Source: Deltaproteobacteria bacterium (lineage in GTDB: Bacteria > Myxococcota_A > UBA9160). Taken from it: a stretch of DNA of 10,079 nt. This document shows positions 1-6,349 of this stretch, piece after piece. The stretch is from positions 1 through 10,079 of the forward strand of contig DOUU01000075.1 in the NCBI GenBank assembly GCA_003520425.1, in the 5' to 3' direction. Each line of letters opens with the position of its first letter. Positions within the stretch are counted from its first letter, which is position 1. Made by a program: the position numbers and the translations under genes. The notes under the pieces are model-generated. The model worked only from the letters and a program-made list of their open reading frames with translations. It had not been told where the DNA came from and made no database searches.

Positions 1-858
1 CTCTACACCCCCGAATGCCGCAACTGCAAGTATTGCCTCTCCGGAAAGACCAACCTTTGCATCACGCTTCGTGCCACCCAGGGCCGGGGGGTGATGCCCG
101 ACGGCACAAGTCGCCTCTGGTACAAGGGCCAAATGCTGCACCACTACATGGGGACCTCCACCTTCGCCGAGTGCACGGTCCTGCCCGAGATCGCGGTCGC
201 AAAGATCCGCAAAGACGCGCCGCTTGAAAAAGTCTGTCTCCTGGGCTGCGGCGTAACCACGGGGATTGGCGCCGTGCTCCATACCGCGAAGGTCGAACCG
301 GGCTCGTCCGTCGCCGTCTTCGGTCTTGGGGGCATCGGGCTCGCCGTAATCCAAGGGGCCGTGATCGCGGGCGCCGATCGGATCATCGCGATCGACGTCA
401 ATTCGAAGAAGTTCGAGCTCGCGCGTCGCTTCGGTGCGACGGACTGCTTAAATCCCATCGAAGCCGGCGACATCGTCCAGACCCTGGTCGAGATGACGGA
501 CGGTGGCGTCGACTACTCCTTTGAGTGCATCGGAAACGTGGAGGTGATGGGTCAGGCCCTCGCGTGCACGGCCCGGGGCTGGGGCCAATCCGTGATCATC
601 GGGGTTGCGGGGGCGGGCGAGCAGATCCGCGCGCGACCCTTTCTCCTCGTGACGGGGAGGCAGTGGAAGGGGACGGCGTTCGGAGGGGTGAAGGGCAGGA
701 CCGAGCTTCCGGGCTTTGTCGACCGGTACATGGCGGGTCGCATTCGCCTTGATGAGATGATTACGGCAACGCTTCCTCTTTCGGAGATCAATCGCGCGTT
801 CGAGCTCATGCACTCGGGCGATGCGATCCGCAGCGTCATTCTCTATCGCGAGCGGTAG
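1..858 (+). CDS. frmA: S-(hydroxymethyl)glutathione dehydrogenase / class III alcohol dehydrogenase, 5' truncated
   Basis: Zinc- and NAD-dependent cytosolic enzyme that oxidises S-hydroxymethylglutathione, formed from formaldehyde and glutathione, to S-formylglutathione. The reading frame is open from base 1, so the first roughly 90-95 residues lie outside the window. Visible residues 6, 9, 12 and 20 are the four cysteines of the structural zinc lobe (PECRNCKYC...C). They are followed by LRATQGRG, which carries the arginine that binds the glutathione carboxylate in class III enzymes, then HHYMGTSTF, the catalytic-zinc cysteine in LLGCGVTTG, the Rossmann motif [17 protein letters not shown] and FGGVKGR. 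The C-terminus [14 protein letters not shown] is normal for the family. Class III is clear from these motifs; adhC is a synonym. Its stop overlaps the 3' end of the convergent racemase-like gene by 16 bp, with no terminator between them. A formaldehyde-detoxification role fits the C1/C2 assimilation genes further along, but no physical operon link is seen. Confidence 0.95.
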   Translation, partial: LYTPECRNCKYCLSGKTNLCITLRATQGRGVMPDGTSRLWYKGQMLHHYMGTSTFAECTVLPEIAVAKIRKDAPLEKVCLLGCGVTTGIGAVLHTAKVEPGSSVAVFGLGGIGLAVIQGAVIAGADRIIAIDVNSKKFELARRFGATDCLNPIEAGDIVQTLVEMTDGGVDYSFECIGNVEVMGQALACTARGWGQSVIIGVAGAGEQIRARPFLLVTGRQWKGTAFGGVKGRTELPGFVDRYMAGRIRLDEMITATLPLSEINRAFELMHSGDAIRSVILYRER

Positions 859-1490
859 CGCGCAAGCGCAACGGCAAGCCCGAGCCGAGGGCTCGAGAGG
901 ACAGGCGCGAAGAGCTTCATACACAAGGGCGCGGCACCGGCCATGGAGGCCTGTGCGAGGATCACGACGTCGGCATCCCGCACGTCCCGCTCGAGCACCC
1001 GCGCGATGGCCCGGTGGTATCCGTCCAAATCCCCTCGCTCGAAGTGGGAAAACGCGCCCTCGCACAAGAGGGGACGCGTCCTGACCTCGCGTCCTGCGGC
1101 CCGCGCCGCCTCCTCCACCAACAGCCTCGTAGGCTCAAGGGTGCTCCCAAGAGCCGCGGCGATCGTGATGCGATGGCCGAGACGGACGGCGCGCTCCGCC
1201 ATCGGGCGGTCGATCCGCAAGGCCACGCCCGGCCGATCCTCGTTCGCGCGTTCTGCGCAGCCTCCGAGCGTGGAGCAGGTGCAGACCACGAGCGCGCCGG
1301 GCTCGCGGGCAGCGCCAAGCACCAGATCCCGGACGCGCAGCGCAAGGGCGCCCGTGATCCCCGTGCGCCGCGCCTCGGCGAGGAGTTCCTCCTCGACGAG
1401 GTGGCGCGCCACAAGGTCGGGGGCCATCTCCTGGAGCAGCGCGTCGAACAGGGCCACCTGGGCGGACGCCGTATGGAGGAACGCCAGCAG
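843..1490 (-). CDS. Asp/Glu/hydantoin racemase-superfamily protein
   Basis: Cytosolic cofactor-independent racemase/isomerase-like fold that uses two cysteines; the substrate cannot be told from sequence. With the start chosen here it is 215 residues. The N-terminus LLAFLHTA is the first beta strand. The first catalytic cysteine lies in [10 protein letters not shown] (Cys72, or Cys70), the second in [14 protein letters not shown] (Cys143), followed by the family's [11 protein letters not shown] strand near 175-183. The frame has no ATG, GTG or TTG at the expected place. Two CTG codons (1490-1488 and 1487-1485) sit exactly where homologous proteins begin, just past the stop of the upstream hydrolase. 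A GTG at 1589 would add 33 residues that are only the hydrolase read in another frame, and a GTG at 1457 would remove the first strand. It is the second gene of an operon with the hydrolase, probably translationally coupled, and under the same TetR-type control. Family confident; start uncertain. Confidence 0.8.
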   Translation of the reverse strand: MLAFLHTASAQVALFDALLQEMAPDLVARHLVEEELLAEARRTGITGALALRVRDLVLGAAREPGALVVCTCSTLGGCAERANEDRPGVALRIDRPMAERAVRLGHRITIAAALGSTLEPTRLLVEEAARAAGREVRTRPLLCEGAFSHFERGDLDGYHRAIARVLERDVRDADVVILAQASMAGAAPLCMKLFAPVLSSPRLGLAVALARYRSR

Positions 1491-1494
1491 CCGC

Positions 1495-2367
1495 CTAGCC
1501 CCGCGCCCCGGACGCCGGCGGCGCAGCCAGGAACTCCTCGAGCTTCGGGAGAAATCGCTCGGGGCACTCGAGAAAAGGCGCGTGGCCACCGGGGAAGACC
1601 TCAAGCCGCGCGTTCGGGAAGCGTTCGATGACCGCGCGGCAGCGCGCGAGCTGAAGCGTCCGGTCGCTTTTCGCCCAGGCAAAGAGCACCGGGCAGCGGA
1701 TGCTCTCGGCAAGCTCGCGAAGATCGCTTTCCGGGCGAGCGAAGCCCCGCCACGCCGCGGCAAGAAGCGGCGCCATCTCCCGAGCGCATGCAACGATGCG
1801 CCGGCGCTGCTCGCTAGCGGCCGGACGGGGAAGCACAAGCCGATAGTACGCTGCGAATGCCGCGGGGTACCAGCGCGCACCCCGCGCCCCCGCGTCGAAG
1901 AGTCGCACCATGAGCCCAATCGCGAAGCGCGAGATCGCGTCCATGGGATCGAGCCCGCCCGGATCGACGAGCACAAGGCTCCGCACCCGATCGGGGTGCT
2001 GCGCGGCAAACCGCAGGGCAGCAGCGCCCCCGATGGAGTTGCCCAGCAAGACCGCGCGCTCGACCCCCACGGCATCCAGAAAGCCCGCGAGAAGCGTCGC
2101 GTAGCGGCCCGCCGTCGGCGGCTCGGTGTCGCCACCCGAGTTCCCGTGCCCGGGCCAGTCGAGGGCCATCACACGCTGCCTGCCTCGCAGCCGGGCCCGC
2201 AGATGCTCGAAATCGCCCGCCCCGTGGGCAATGGCGTGGAGGCACACGAGCGGGTCACCCCGTCCCTCGTCGTCGTAGGTCAAGCGGACGCCCTCTACGA
2301 CCACCTCCTTCCCGGGACTCTTTGCGCCGAGCGCAGCGCGCGCTTGGCTCGGGGCAAAAGCTCGCAT
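1495..2367 (-). CDS. alpha/beta hydrolase
   Basis: Alpha/beta-hydrolase-fold enzyme of 290 residues, likely cytosolic since no signal peptide is seen; its ester, lactone or C-C substrate is unknown. Motifs in order: oxyanion-hole region VCLHAIAHGAGDFEHL (41-56), WPGHGNSGG (71-79), nucleophile elbow GNSIGG with Ser111, acid residue Asp225 in WAKSDRTLQ, and the catalytic histidine His252 in FPGGHAPFLECPERF. The triad is complete. The start is an ATG at 2367 preceded by a strong Shine-Dalgarno AGGAGG with 5 nt spacing. It is the first gene of a minus-strand operon whose second gene is the racemase-like protein, and it is divergent from a TetR gene with a palindromic operator between them. The pairing suggests a catabolic step on a small ester or amide whose product or substrate is sensed by the regulator; that is inference. 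Confidence 0.92.
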   Translation of the reverse strand: MRAFAPSQARAALGAKSPGKEVVVEGVRLTYDDEGRGDPLVCLHAIAHGAGDFEHLRARLRGRQRVMALDWPGHGNSGGDTEPPTAGRYATLLAGFLDAVGVERAVLLGNSIGGAAALRFAAQHPDRVRSLVLVDPGGLDPMDAISRFAIGLMVRLFDAGARGARWYPAAFAAYYRLVLPRPAASEQRRRIVACAREMAPLLAAAWRGFARPESDLRELAESIRCPVLFAWAKSDRTLQLARCRAVIERFPNARLEVFPGGHAPFLECPERFLPKLEEFLAAPPASGARG

Positions 2368-2386
2368 GGGCTCCTCCTCTTGCGTT

Positions 2387-2406
2387 TAGTGATACTTATA
2401 TCACTA
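2387..2406. promoter_or_regulatory. putative TetR-family operator, perfect 8-4-8 palindrome
   Basis: The sequence TAGTGATA-CTTA-TATCACTA is a perfect inverted repeat with 8-bp arms and a 4-bp centre, in an AT-rich patch of an otherwise GC-rich window. It lies between a hydrolase gene and a divergent TetR gene and covers the best -10 hexamer of the hydrolase promoter, which is the usual arrangement for TetR repression. A second, overlapping perfect palindrome CACTAGTG sits at 2402-2409. The palindrome is seen directly; binding by the neighbouring regulator is inferred. Confidence 0.7.
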
Positions 2407-2424
2407 GTGGTGGGTCCCTGTCCA
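2395..2424 (-). promoter_or_regulatory. putative sigma-70-type promoter of the hydrolase-racemase operon
   Basis: Read on the minus strand, TGGACA (2424-2419, -35) is followed after 18 nt by TATAAG (2400-2395, -10). The -10 box is inside the palindromic operator. The predicted transcript would start near 2388 and reach the AGGAGG ribosome-binding site (2378-2373) and the ATG at 2367 after a short leader. The promoter is predicted by consensus match only. No equally good promoter is visible for the divergent regulator gene. Confidence 0.5.
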
Positions 2425-2443
2425 GTATGCTAGGCAGGCGTCC

Positions 2444-3046
2444 GTGACGACCCGCGCCACCAAGACCTCCCGGCCGCTGCGCGGAACCCCCGAAGGCACG
2501 CGCGCGCGCCTCGTGGCGGCCGCCACGCAGGCCTTCAACCGAAGCGGCTACCACGGCACGGACTCAAACCGCATCGCGCAGGCGGCGGGCTACTCCCCCG
2601 GGACCTTCTACAAGCACTTCACGGACAAGCGCGAGATCTTCCTCGCCGCGTTTCAAGACTGGGTGGACGAAGAGTGGCAGGCGATCGAGCGTGAGGTCTT
2701 GAAGGCCCGCGATCCCGAGGCGCTGGCCCGAAGGATCGTGGAGCTCACGCTAAAGCACCACACGCGCTGGCGAGGCTTGCGCGCTTCGATGCTCGGGCTC
2801 GTGGCAAGGGACCCCGTCGTCCGGCGCTTTCACCGCGCCCAGCGCCGCCGGCAGCTCGAGATGTTGGCTGCCCTAAGGCAACGAAGGCGAGCGCCGCCGC
2901 GCCCTCCCGAGGAGGACCTCGTCTTGCTGCTCACGATGGAGCGAACCTGCGACGCGCTCGCGCTGGGCGAGCCGCGCGAGCTTGGCCTCTCCCGCAAGGC
3001 CGTCGTTGAAGCGCTGCGCCGGGCGGTGCGGCGACACGTCTTCTAG
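2444..3046 (+). CDS. TetR/AcrR-family transcriptional regulator
   Basis: DNA-binding repressor of 200 residues, the usual TetR length. The N-terminal helix-turn-helix spans about residues 17-66: TRARLVAAATQAFNRSGYHG, then SNRIAQAAGYSPGTFYKHF with the recognition helix around SPGTFYKHF, and the typical continuation DKREIFLAAF. The C-terminal ligand-binding domain is all-helical and too variable to name a ligand. The start is the GTG at 2444; the nearby ATG at 2427 is followed at once by a stop. It is divergent from the hydrolase-racemase pair, with a 20-bp palindrome in the gap, so it most likely represses that operon and possibly itself. Its end abuts the broken end of the channel remnant. 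The very arginine-rich C-terminal stretch (RFHRAQRRRQ, RQRRRAPPRPP) is a little unusual. Confidence 0.92.
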   Translation: MTTRATKTSRPLRGTPEGTRARLVAAATQAFNRSGYHGTDSNRIAQAAGYSPGTFYKHFTDKREIFLAAFQDWVDEEWQAIEREVLKARDPEALARRIVELTLKHHTRWRGLRASMLGLVARDPVVRRFHRAQRRRQLEMLAALRQRRRAPPRPPEEDLVLLLTMERTCDALALGEPRELGLSRKAVVEALRRAVRRHVF

Positions 3047-3361
3047 TAAGGCGTGCGGGGTACATCACGCCATATCCGATCGCCCCCATGGTCTGCACGC
3101 TGAAGAAGAAGTGGTCCGCCAGGGATCCAAGCCGCGCGCCGGCGACCCGCCGACGGCCACGTAGGCCAACGCAAGGAGAAGGTTGATCACGAGGAACACG
3201 CAACTTACGCCGAGGAGATCGAGCCAGGAGGGGGCGCGCAGCAATTCATGGTAGAGGTCGCGTCCCAGGAGTGGGGGATCAAAGGGAGGCGCGCTCCTTT
3301 CGAGCGCCCCGGGGTCGTCACGCTCTTGCGTCCGAGACGGCTTGATCACCCGTGAGGACAC
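3047..3361 (-). pseudogene. KirBac-type inward-rectifier K+ channel remnant, frameshifted and 3' truncated
   Basis: Only the N-terminal part of a KirBac-like channel is left. From a GTG near 3361, 13 nt after the stop of the upstream gene, one frame gives the slide-helix region GRDLYHELLRAPSWLDLL and the first membrane helix (GVSCVFLVINLLLALAYV). Between about 3150 and 3130 the homology jumps to another frame, consistent with loss of one base, and continues as GSLADHFFFSVQTM and the filter GAIGYGVMYP. In intact channels the filter is T-I/V-G-Y-G; here codon 3083-3081 is GCG (Ala), one base from ACG (Thr). After MYP the homology stops near 3050, where the convergent TetR gene ends, so the second membrane helix and the cytoplasmic beta-rich domain are missing. 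Three independent defects make this a dead gene. It was probably the third gene after ccr and the phosphodiesterase-dipeptidase fusion. Confidence 0.82.
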
Positions 3362-3374
3362 GACCTTCGCGTCC

Positions 3375-4826
3375 TTAGCCTCCGAAGGGCTCGTCGAGGA
3401 GCGGCGCGTTGGCCCACCCCGGATCATCGAAATGCCACCATTCCGTCGGAAGCGGGATAAAGCCTTCCGCGGTCATCGCGTCCTCGAGGATCTTTCGGTT
3501 CCTCAAGGCCGGCTCCGGCAAGTTCATGTAGTCGCGGCGGGCGCGCGCGCTGAAGTCGTCGTGCTTTGTGGGCATTTGCACGGGATTGCCCGCCGTGTCC
3601 ACGAGCGTGACGTCGACGGCGGCGGCGCGGCTGTGCTTGGAGCCGACGCTCGGATCGGCCACGTAGCGCGGATCGGGCAGGAGATCCCACATCCGCTGCT
3701 GGACGGACTGCGGCCGGTAGCAGTCCCACATGCGGAGGCCGAATCCCTCGGCCAAGAGCCGTCGCTGCACACGTGCGAGGCGCTCGGCGACCTCGGCCCG
3801 CAGGAGGCAGCGGTTCACGGGGTAGATCGCCTCTTTCAGGAAGTTGTCGGGCCTTGCGTACCGCATGTCGACCTGGATCGATGGATCCACGTGCGTGATG
3901 TCGCACAGGATGCCCCCAAGGCGCACAAGTCCCTCCATCTCCGGCGGCACCGCCTCGCCCAGGAGGAGCAGCACCGTGGGTGCGGTGTCGAGGATCGTCG
4001 CGTAGGGAATCTTCGCACCGGGCGGCGCCCCGTCTCCCCAAGCAATCCACGGGATGCGCGTATCCTTCGCGAGGTCCGTGCCGTGGCGCGTCCCGTGTCC
4101 TCCGTGGTCGGAGGTCACGATAAGCGTCAGCGGACGGGTCCCGGCTTTCTGTGCCTTCGCGGCGAAAGTCCCGACGAGCGCGTCGACGCGGGCGAGCGCG
4201 TGCAGCTGCGCCTCGCCCCCCCAACCCTCGGAGTGTCCTGCGAGATCGACGTCGGCAATCTGGATCATGACGAAGTCAGGGTCCGCCTGCTGCATCCACG
4301 CAAGGGCACTCCCGAAGACATGGCTCGCATCGCTGTCCAGCTCGTAGTGCTCGACGCCGACCTCGTCGCGGGCAAAGGAGGCGAACTTGGGCTTTCCGGC
4401 GAAGAGCCCGCAGCGCAAGCCCTCGCTCGCGCAGCGTGTGAAGACCGTTTCCGCCCGGATGTGACGCCACGGGAGATACCGGTCCCAGTCGACGCCGTGC
4501 TTTTCGGGCGGGAGTCCGGAGAGCATGCTCGTAGCGGCATTTAACGTGAGCGAGGGGATGACCGTCTCTGCCACCGCCGCCGCCACCCCCTCGCGAGCAA
4601 GGCGCGCGAGATTCGGCTGCGGCGCCCCTTCCAGCACCCAGGCCGCAAGGCCATCGATCAAGATCAGGACCACCCGCCGCGGTGCGGGATGGCGCTCGAG
4701 CGGCGCCGCGCGCTCAATCTTTCGCGGGGCGAAAACATCGAGCACCGGCTCCGTGTCGTACAGGAGAACCGCGAGAATGCCAGCGACCGCCAGGATCGCG
4801 ACGTGCCGGTGCCGAAGGAGTCCCAG
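3375..4826 (-). CDS. fusion of alkaline-phosphatase-superfamily phosphodiesterase domain and VanX-like D-Ala-D-Ala dipeptidase, probably membrane-anchored
   Basis: Two enzymes in one frame. Numbering is from the GTG at 4745 (456 residues). Residues about 22-275 are a type I phosphodiesterase/nucleotide pyrophosphatase domain of the alkaline phosphatase superfamily: metal ligand Asp31 in LILIDGL, likely nucleophile Thr67 in VIPSLTLNAATS, GLPPEKHG, DVDLAGH (165-171), SDHGGHG (Asp213, His214) and His221. Residues about 290-456 are a zinc D-Ala-D-Ala dipeptidase like VanX/DdpX: DCYRP (Arg354), SKHSRAAAVDV (zinc ligands His371 and Asp378) and EWWHFDD (base Glu435, ligand His438). All key residues of both are present. 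Upstream in the same frame lies RHRHVAILAVAGILAVLLYD, a basic stretch plus hydrophobic segment typical of a signal anchor, with no ATG, GTG or TTG before it. The CTG at 4826, 6 nt after AGAGG, is the best start and is used here; the safe start is GTG 4745. It lies 9 nt after ccr in the same direction. Likely extracytoplasmic, acting on cell-wall or lipid phosphodiesters and peptides (inferred). Confidence 0.85.
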   Translation of the reverse strand: MGLLRHRHVAILAVAGILAVLLYDTEPVLDVFAPRKIERAAPLERHPAPRRVVLILIDGLAAWVLEGAPQPNLARLAREGVAAAVAETVIPSLTLNAATSMLSGLPPEKHGVDWDRYLPWRHIRAETVFTRCASEGLRCGLFAGKPKFASFARDEVGVEHYELDSDASHVFGSALAWMQQADPDFVMIQIADVDLAGHSEGWGGEAQLHALARVDALVGTFAAKAQKAGTRPLTLIVTSDHGGHGTRHGTDLAKDTRIPWIAWGDGAPPGAKIPYATILDTAPTVLLLLGEAVPPEMEGLVRLGGILCDITHVDPSIQVDMRYARPDNFLKEAIYPVNRCLLRAEVAERLARVQRRLLAEGFGLRMWDCYRPQSVQQRMWDLLPDPRYVADPSVGSKHSRAAAVDVTLVDTAGNPVQMPTKHDDFSARARRDYMNLPEPALRNRKILEDAMTAEGFIPLPTEWWHFDDPGWANAPLLDEPFGG

Positions 4827-4835
4827 AGCGGGCCT

Positions 4836-6176
4836 CTAGCCCCGGTAAAGGCGGATCCGACCGAGGTGCCTCTCCCGCAGCTCAGGGTTGGTGACGCCCA
4901 GCCCCTCGTGCGGCGCAAGGCAAAGGACGCCGATCTTGCCGTCGTGAACGTTGCGATGGACGTCGAGGGCCGCCTGGCCTGCCTCCTCGAGCGGGTACGC
5001 CTTGGAGAGCGTCGGGTGGATCACGCCCTTGCACACGAGTCGGTTTGCCTCCCAGGCTTCGCGGTAGTTCGCGAAGTGGGAGCCGATGATGCGCTTCAGG
5101 TTCATCCAGAGGTAGCGGTTGTCATAGACATGGTTGTAGCCGCTGGTCGAGGCGCAGGTGACGATCGTTCCGCCGCGCCGCGCGACGAAGACGCTCGTCG
5201 CGAAGGTCTCCCGGCCGGGGTGCTCGAAGACGATGTCGGGATCGTCGCCCCCGCTGAGCTCCCGGATGCGCGCGCCAAAGCGGCGCATCTCCTTCATATT
5301 CATCTCATCGCCACTCCAGAACTTGTAGCCCTCCGTCTTTCGGTCGATCACCCAGTCACAGCCGAGCTTCCGGACGATCTCGGCGCGGTGCGGACTCGAG
5401 ACGACTCCCACCGGATAGGCGCCGCCGTTCAAGGCGTACTGCGTCGCGTAGCCGCCGAGACCCCCCGAGGCACCCCAGATCAGCACCACGTCGCCCTGTT
5501 TCATGGCCCCGCCATGCTTCGATACGAGCTGGCGGTAGGCGGTGGAGTTCACAAGGCCGTTGCAGGCGGCTTCCTCCCAGGTGAGGTGCTCGGGTTTGGG
5601 CATGAGCTGGTTGGCCTTCACAAGGCACAGCTCTGCCAGGCCTCCGAAGTTCGTCTCGAAGCCCCAGATCGTCTGGCCGGGGTCAAGCATCGCGTCGTCG
5701 TGGCCCTCGGGCTCCTCGAGGTCGACGTAGTTGCAGTGAACGACGACGCGATCGCCCGCCTTCCACTTCGAGACTCCGGGCCCCGTTCGCAGCACCACCC
5801 CCGCCGCGTCGCTCCCGAGAATGTGGTAGGGAAGATCGTGACGCTTCCAGAGGGCACTGCGCCGACCGTTGCGCTCGAGGAAGAGGAATGTAGGGAGGGG
5901 CTCGAAGATCGCGGACCAGACCGTGTTGAAGTTGATGGCCGAGGCCATCACCGCAACCAGGGCCTCGCTGGGCCCAAGCTCGGGAAGCGGCACCTCGTCC
6001 ACATGCAAGGACTTGCGCGGATCCTTCTCCGCAGACGGAATCCCTTCGAACAGCTTCTGCTCGTCCCTGTGGGTGGTGGCCGCGCGGAAGGCTTTGGGCA
6101 GGGCGAGCGAGAGGAAGGCCTGCGAGGACGCCCGGCCCTCGATGGCCTCGACGATGGACTGCATGGCTGCGGACAT
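4836..6176 (-). CDS. ccr: crotonyl-CoA carboxylase/reductase
   Basis: Cytosolic NADPH-dependent enzyme that reductively carboxylates crotonyl-CoA with CO2 to (2S)-ethylmalonyl-CoA, the signature step of the ethylmalonyl-CoA pathway. At 446 residues it is full length for a zinc-free medium-chain dehydrogenase of the Ccr group. Residues known to hold CO2 in characterised carboxylating reductases are all present: an Asn in INFNTVW (82 or 84), Phe173-Glu174 in WGFETNFGGLAE, and His367 in GSHFANYREAWEANRL. This favours a true carboxylase over a plain enoyl reductase. The nucleotide-binding motif is WGASGGLGGYA (224-234), and IFEPLPTFLFLER and HPGRETFATSVF are typical. Start ATG at 6176 with GGAG 7 nt upstream. 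It is divergent from the ligase/ferredoxin/lyase operon across 173 bp, so the two units may share control. The fusion gene follows directly downstream, which is not a usual ccr partner. Confidence 0.96.
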   Translation of the reverse strand: MSAAMQSIVEAIEGRASSQAFLSLALPKAFRAATTHRDEQKLFEGIPSAEKDPRKSLHVDEVPLPELGPSEALVAVMASAINFNTVWSAIFEPLPTFLFLERNGRRSALWKRHDLPYHILGSDAAGVVLRTGPGVSKWKAGDRVVVHCNYVDLEEPEGHDDAMLDPGQTIWGFETNFGGLAELCLVKANQLMPKPEHLTWEEAACNGLVNSTAYRQLVSKHGGAMKQGDVVLIWGASGGLGGYATQYALNGGAYPVGVVSSPHRAEIVRKLGCDWVIDRKTEGYKFWSGDEMNMKEMRRFGARIRELSGGDDPDIVFEHPGRETFATSVFVARRGGTIVTCASTSGYNHVYDNRYLWMNLKRIIGSHFANYREAWEANRLVCKGVIHPTLSKAYPLEEAGQAALDVHRNVHDGKIGVLCLAPHEGLGVTNPELRERHLGRIRLYRG

Positions 6177-6267
6177 CAGGGTCTCCGAACGGTGGCGGGT
6201 TGAGGGGGTGCGCCTAGCCGCCCATCCTACCCTACCGGCGGGCTCGGGCGAGGGCTTGGCTTACCGG

Positions 6268-6296
6268 TTGACCCCTTCGCGGAAGCTGATTAGCGT
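6268..6296 (+). promoter_or_regulatory. weak candidate promoter for the ligase-ferredoxin-lyase operon
   Basis: In the 173-bp gap between divergent ccr and the SucC-like gene, TTGACC (6268-6273) is a good -35 match. After 17 nt comes TAGCGT (6291-6296), a poor -10. It is the best pair I see; no convincing promoter for ccr and no clear operator palindrome are visible in the gap. The SucC-like ATG at 6350 has AGAGGA (6340-6345) as its ribosome-binding site. Confidence 0.3.
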
Positions 6297-6349
6297 CCGC
6301 TTTCTCGTCCGCGCGGGGCGGTCCTGCCGCGAGAGCCCCAGAGGACCCC

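Noticed and set aside
1502..2135. Upstream extension of the racemase-like frame inside the hydrolase gene
   Set aside because: The extra residues are low-complexity arginine/serine/alanine sequence produced by the hydrolase read in another frame.
943..2433. Long plus-strand open frame (496 codons) opposite the hydrolase and racemase genes
   Set aside because: Composition is arginine/serine/alanine-rich antisense noise with no motif, while the minus strand carries complete catalytic motifs for two known families.
3050..3071. GGCGTG / CACGCC inverted repeat with a 10-nt loop after the TetR gene
   Set aside because: Short stem, long loop and no T-run, so not a convincing terminator; it also lies within the channel remnant's coding sequence.
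3342..4544. Plus-strand open frame (400 codons) opposite the fusion gene
   Set aside because: Antisense shadow; the minus strand has all catalytic residues of two enzyme families.
4689..6203. Long plus-strand open frame (504 codons) opposite ccr
   Set aside because: Antisense shadow of a clearly recognised full-length Ccr; no domain or motif visible.
6177..6349. Possible operator or riboswitch in the ccr/ligase divergent gap
   Set aside because: Only a weak promoter match and scattered short GC-rich repeats are visible; no clear palindrome or conserved RNA fold.
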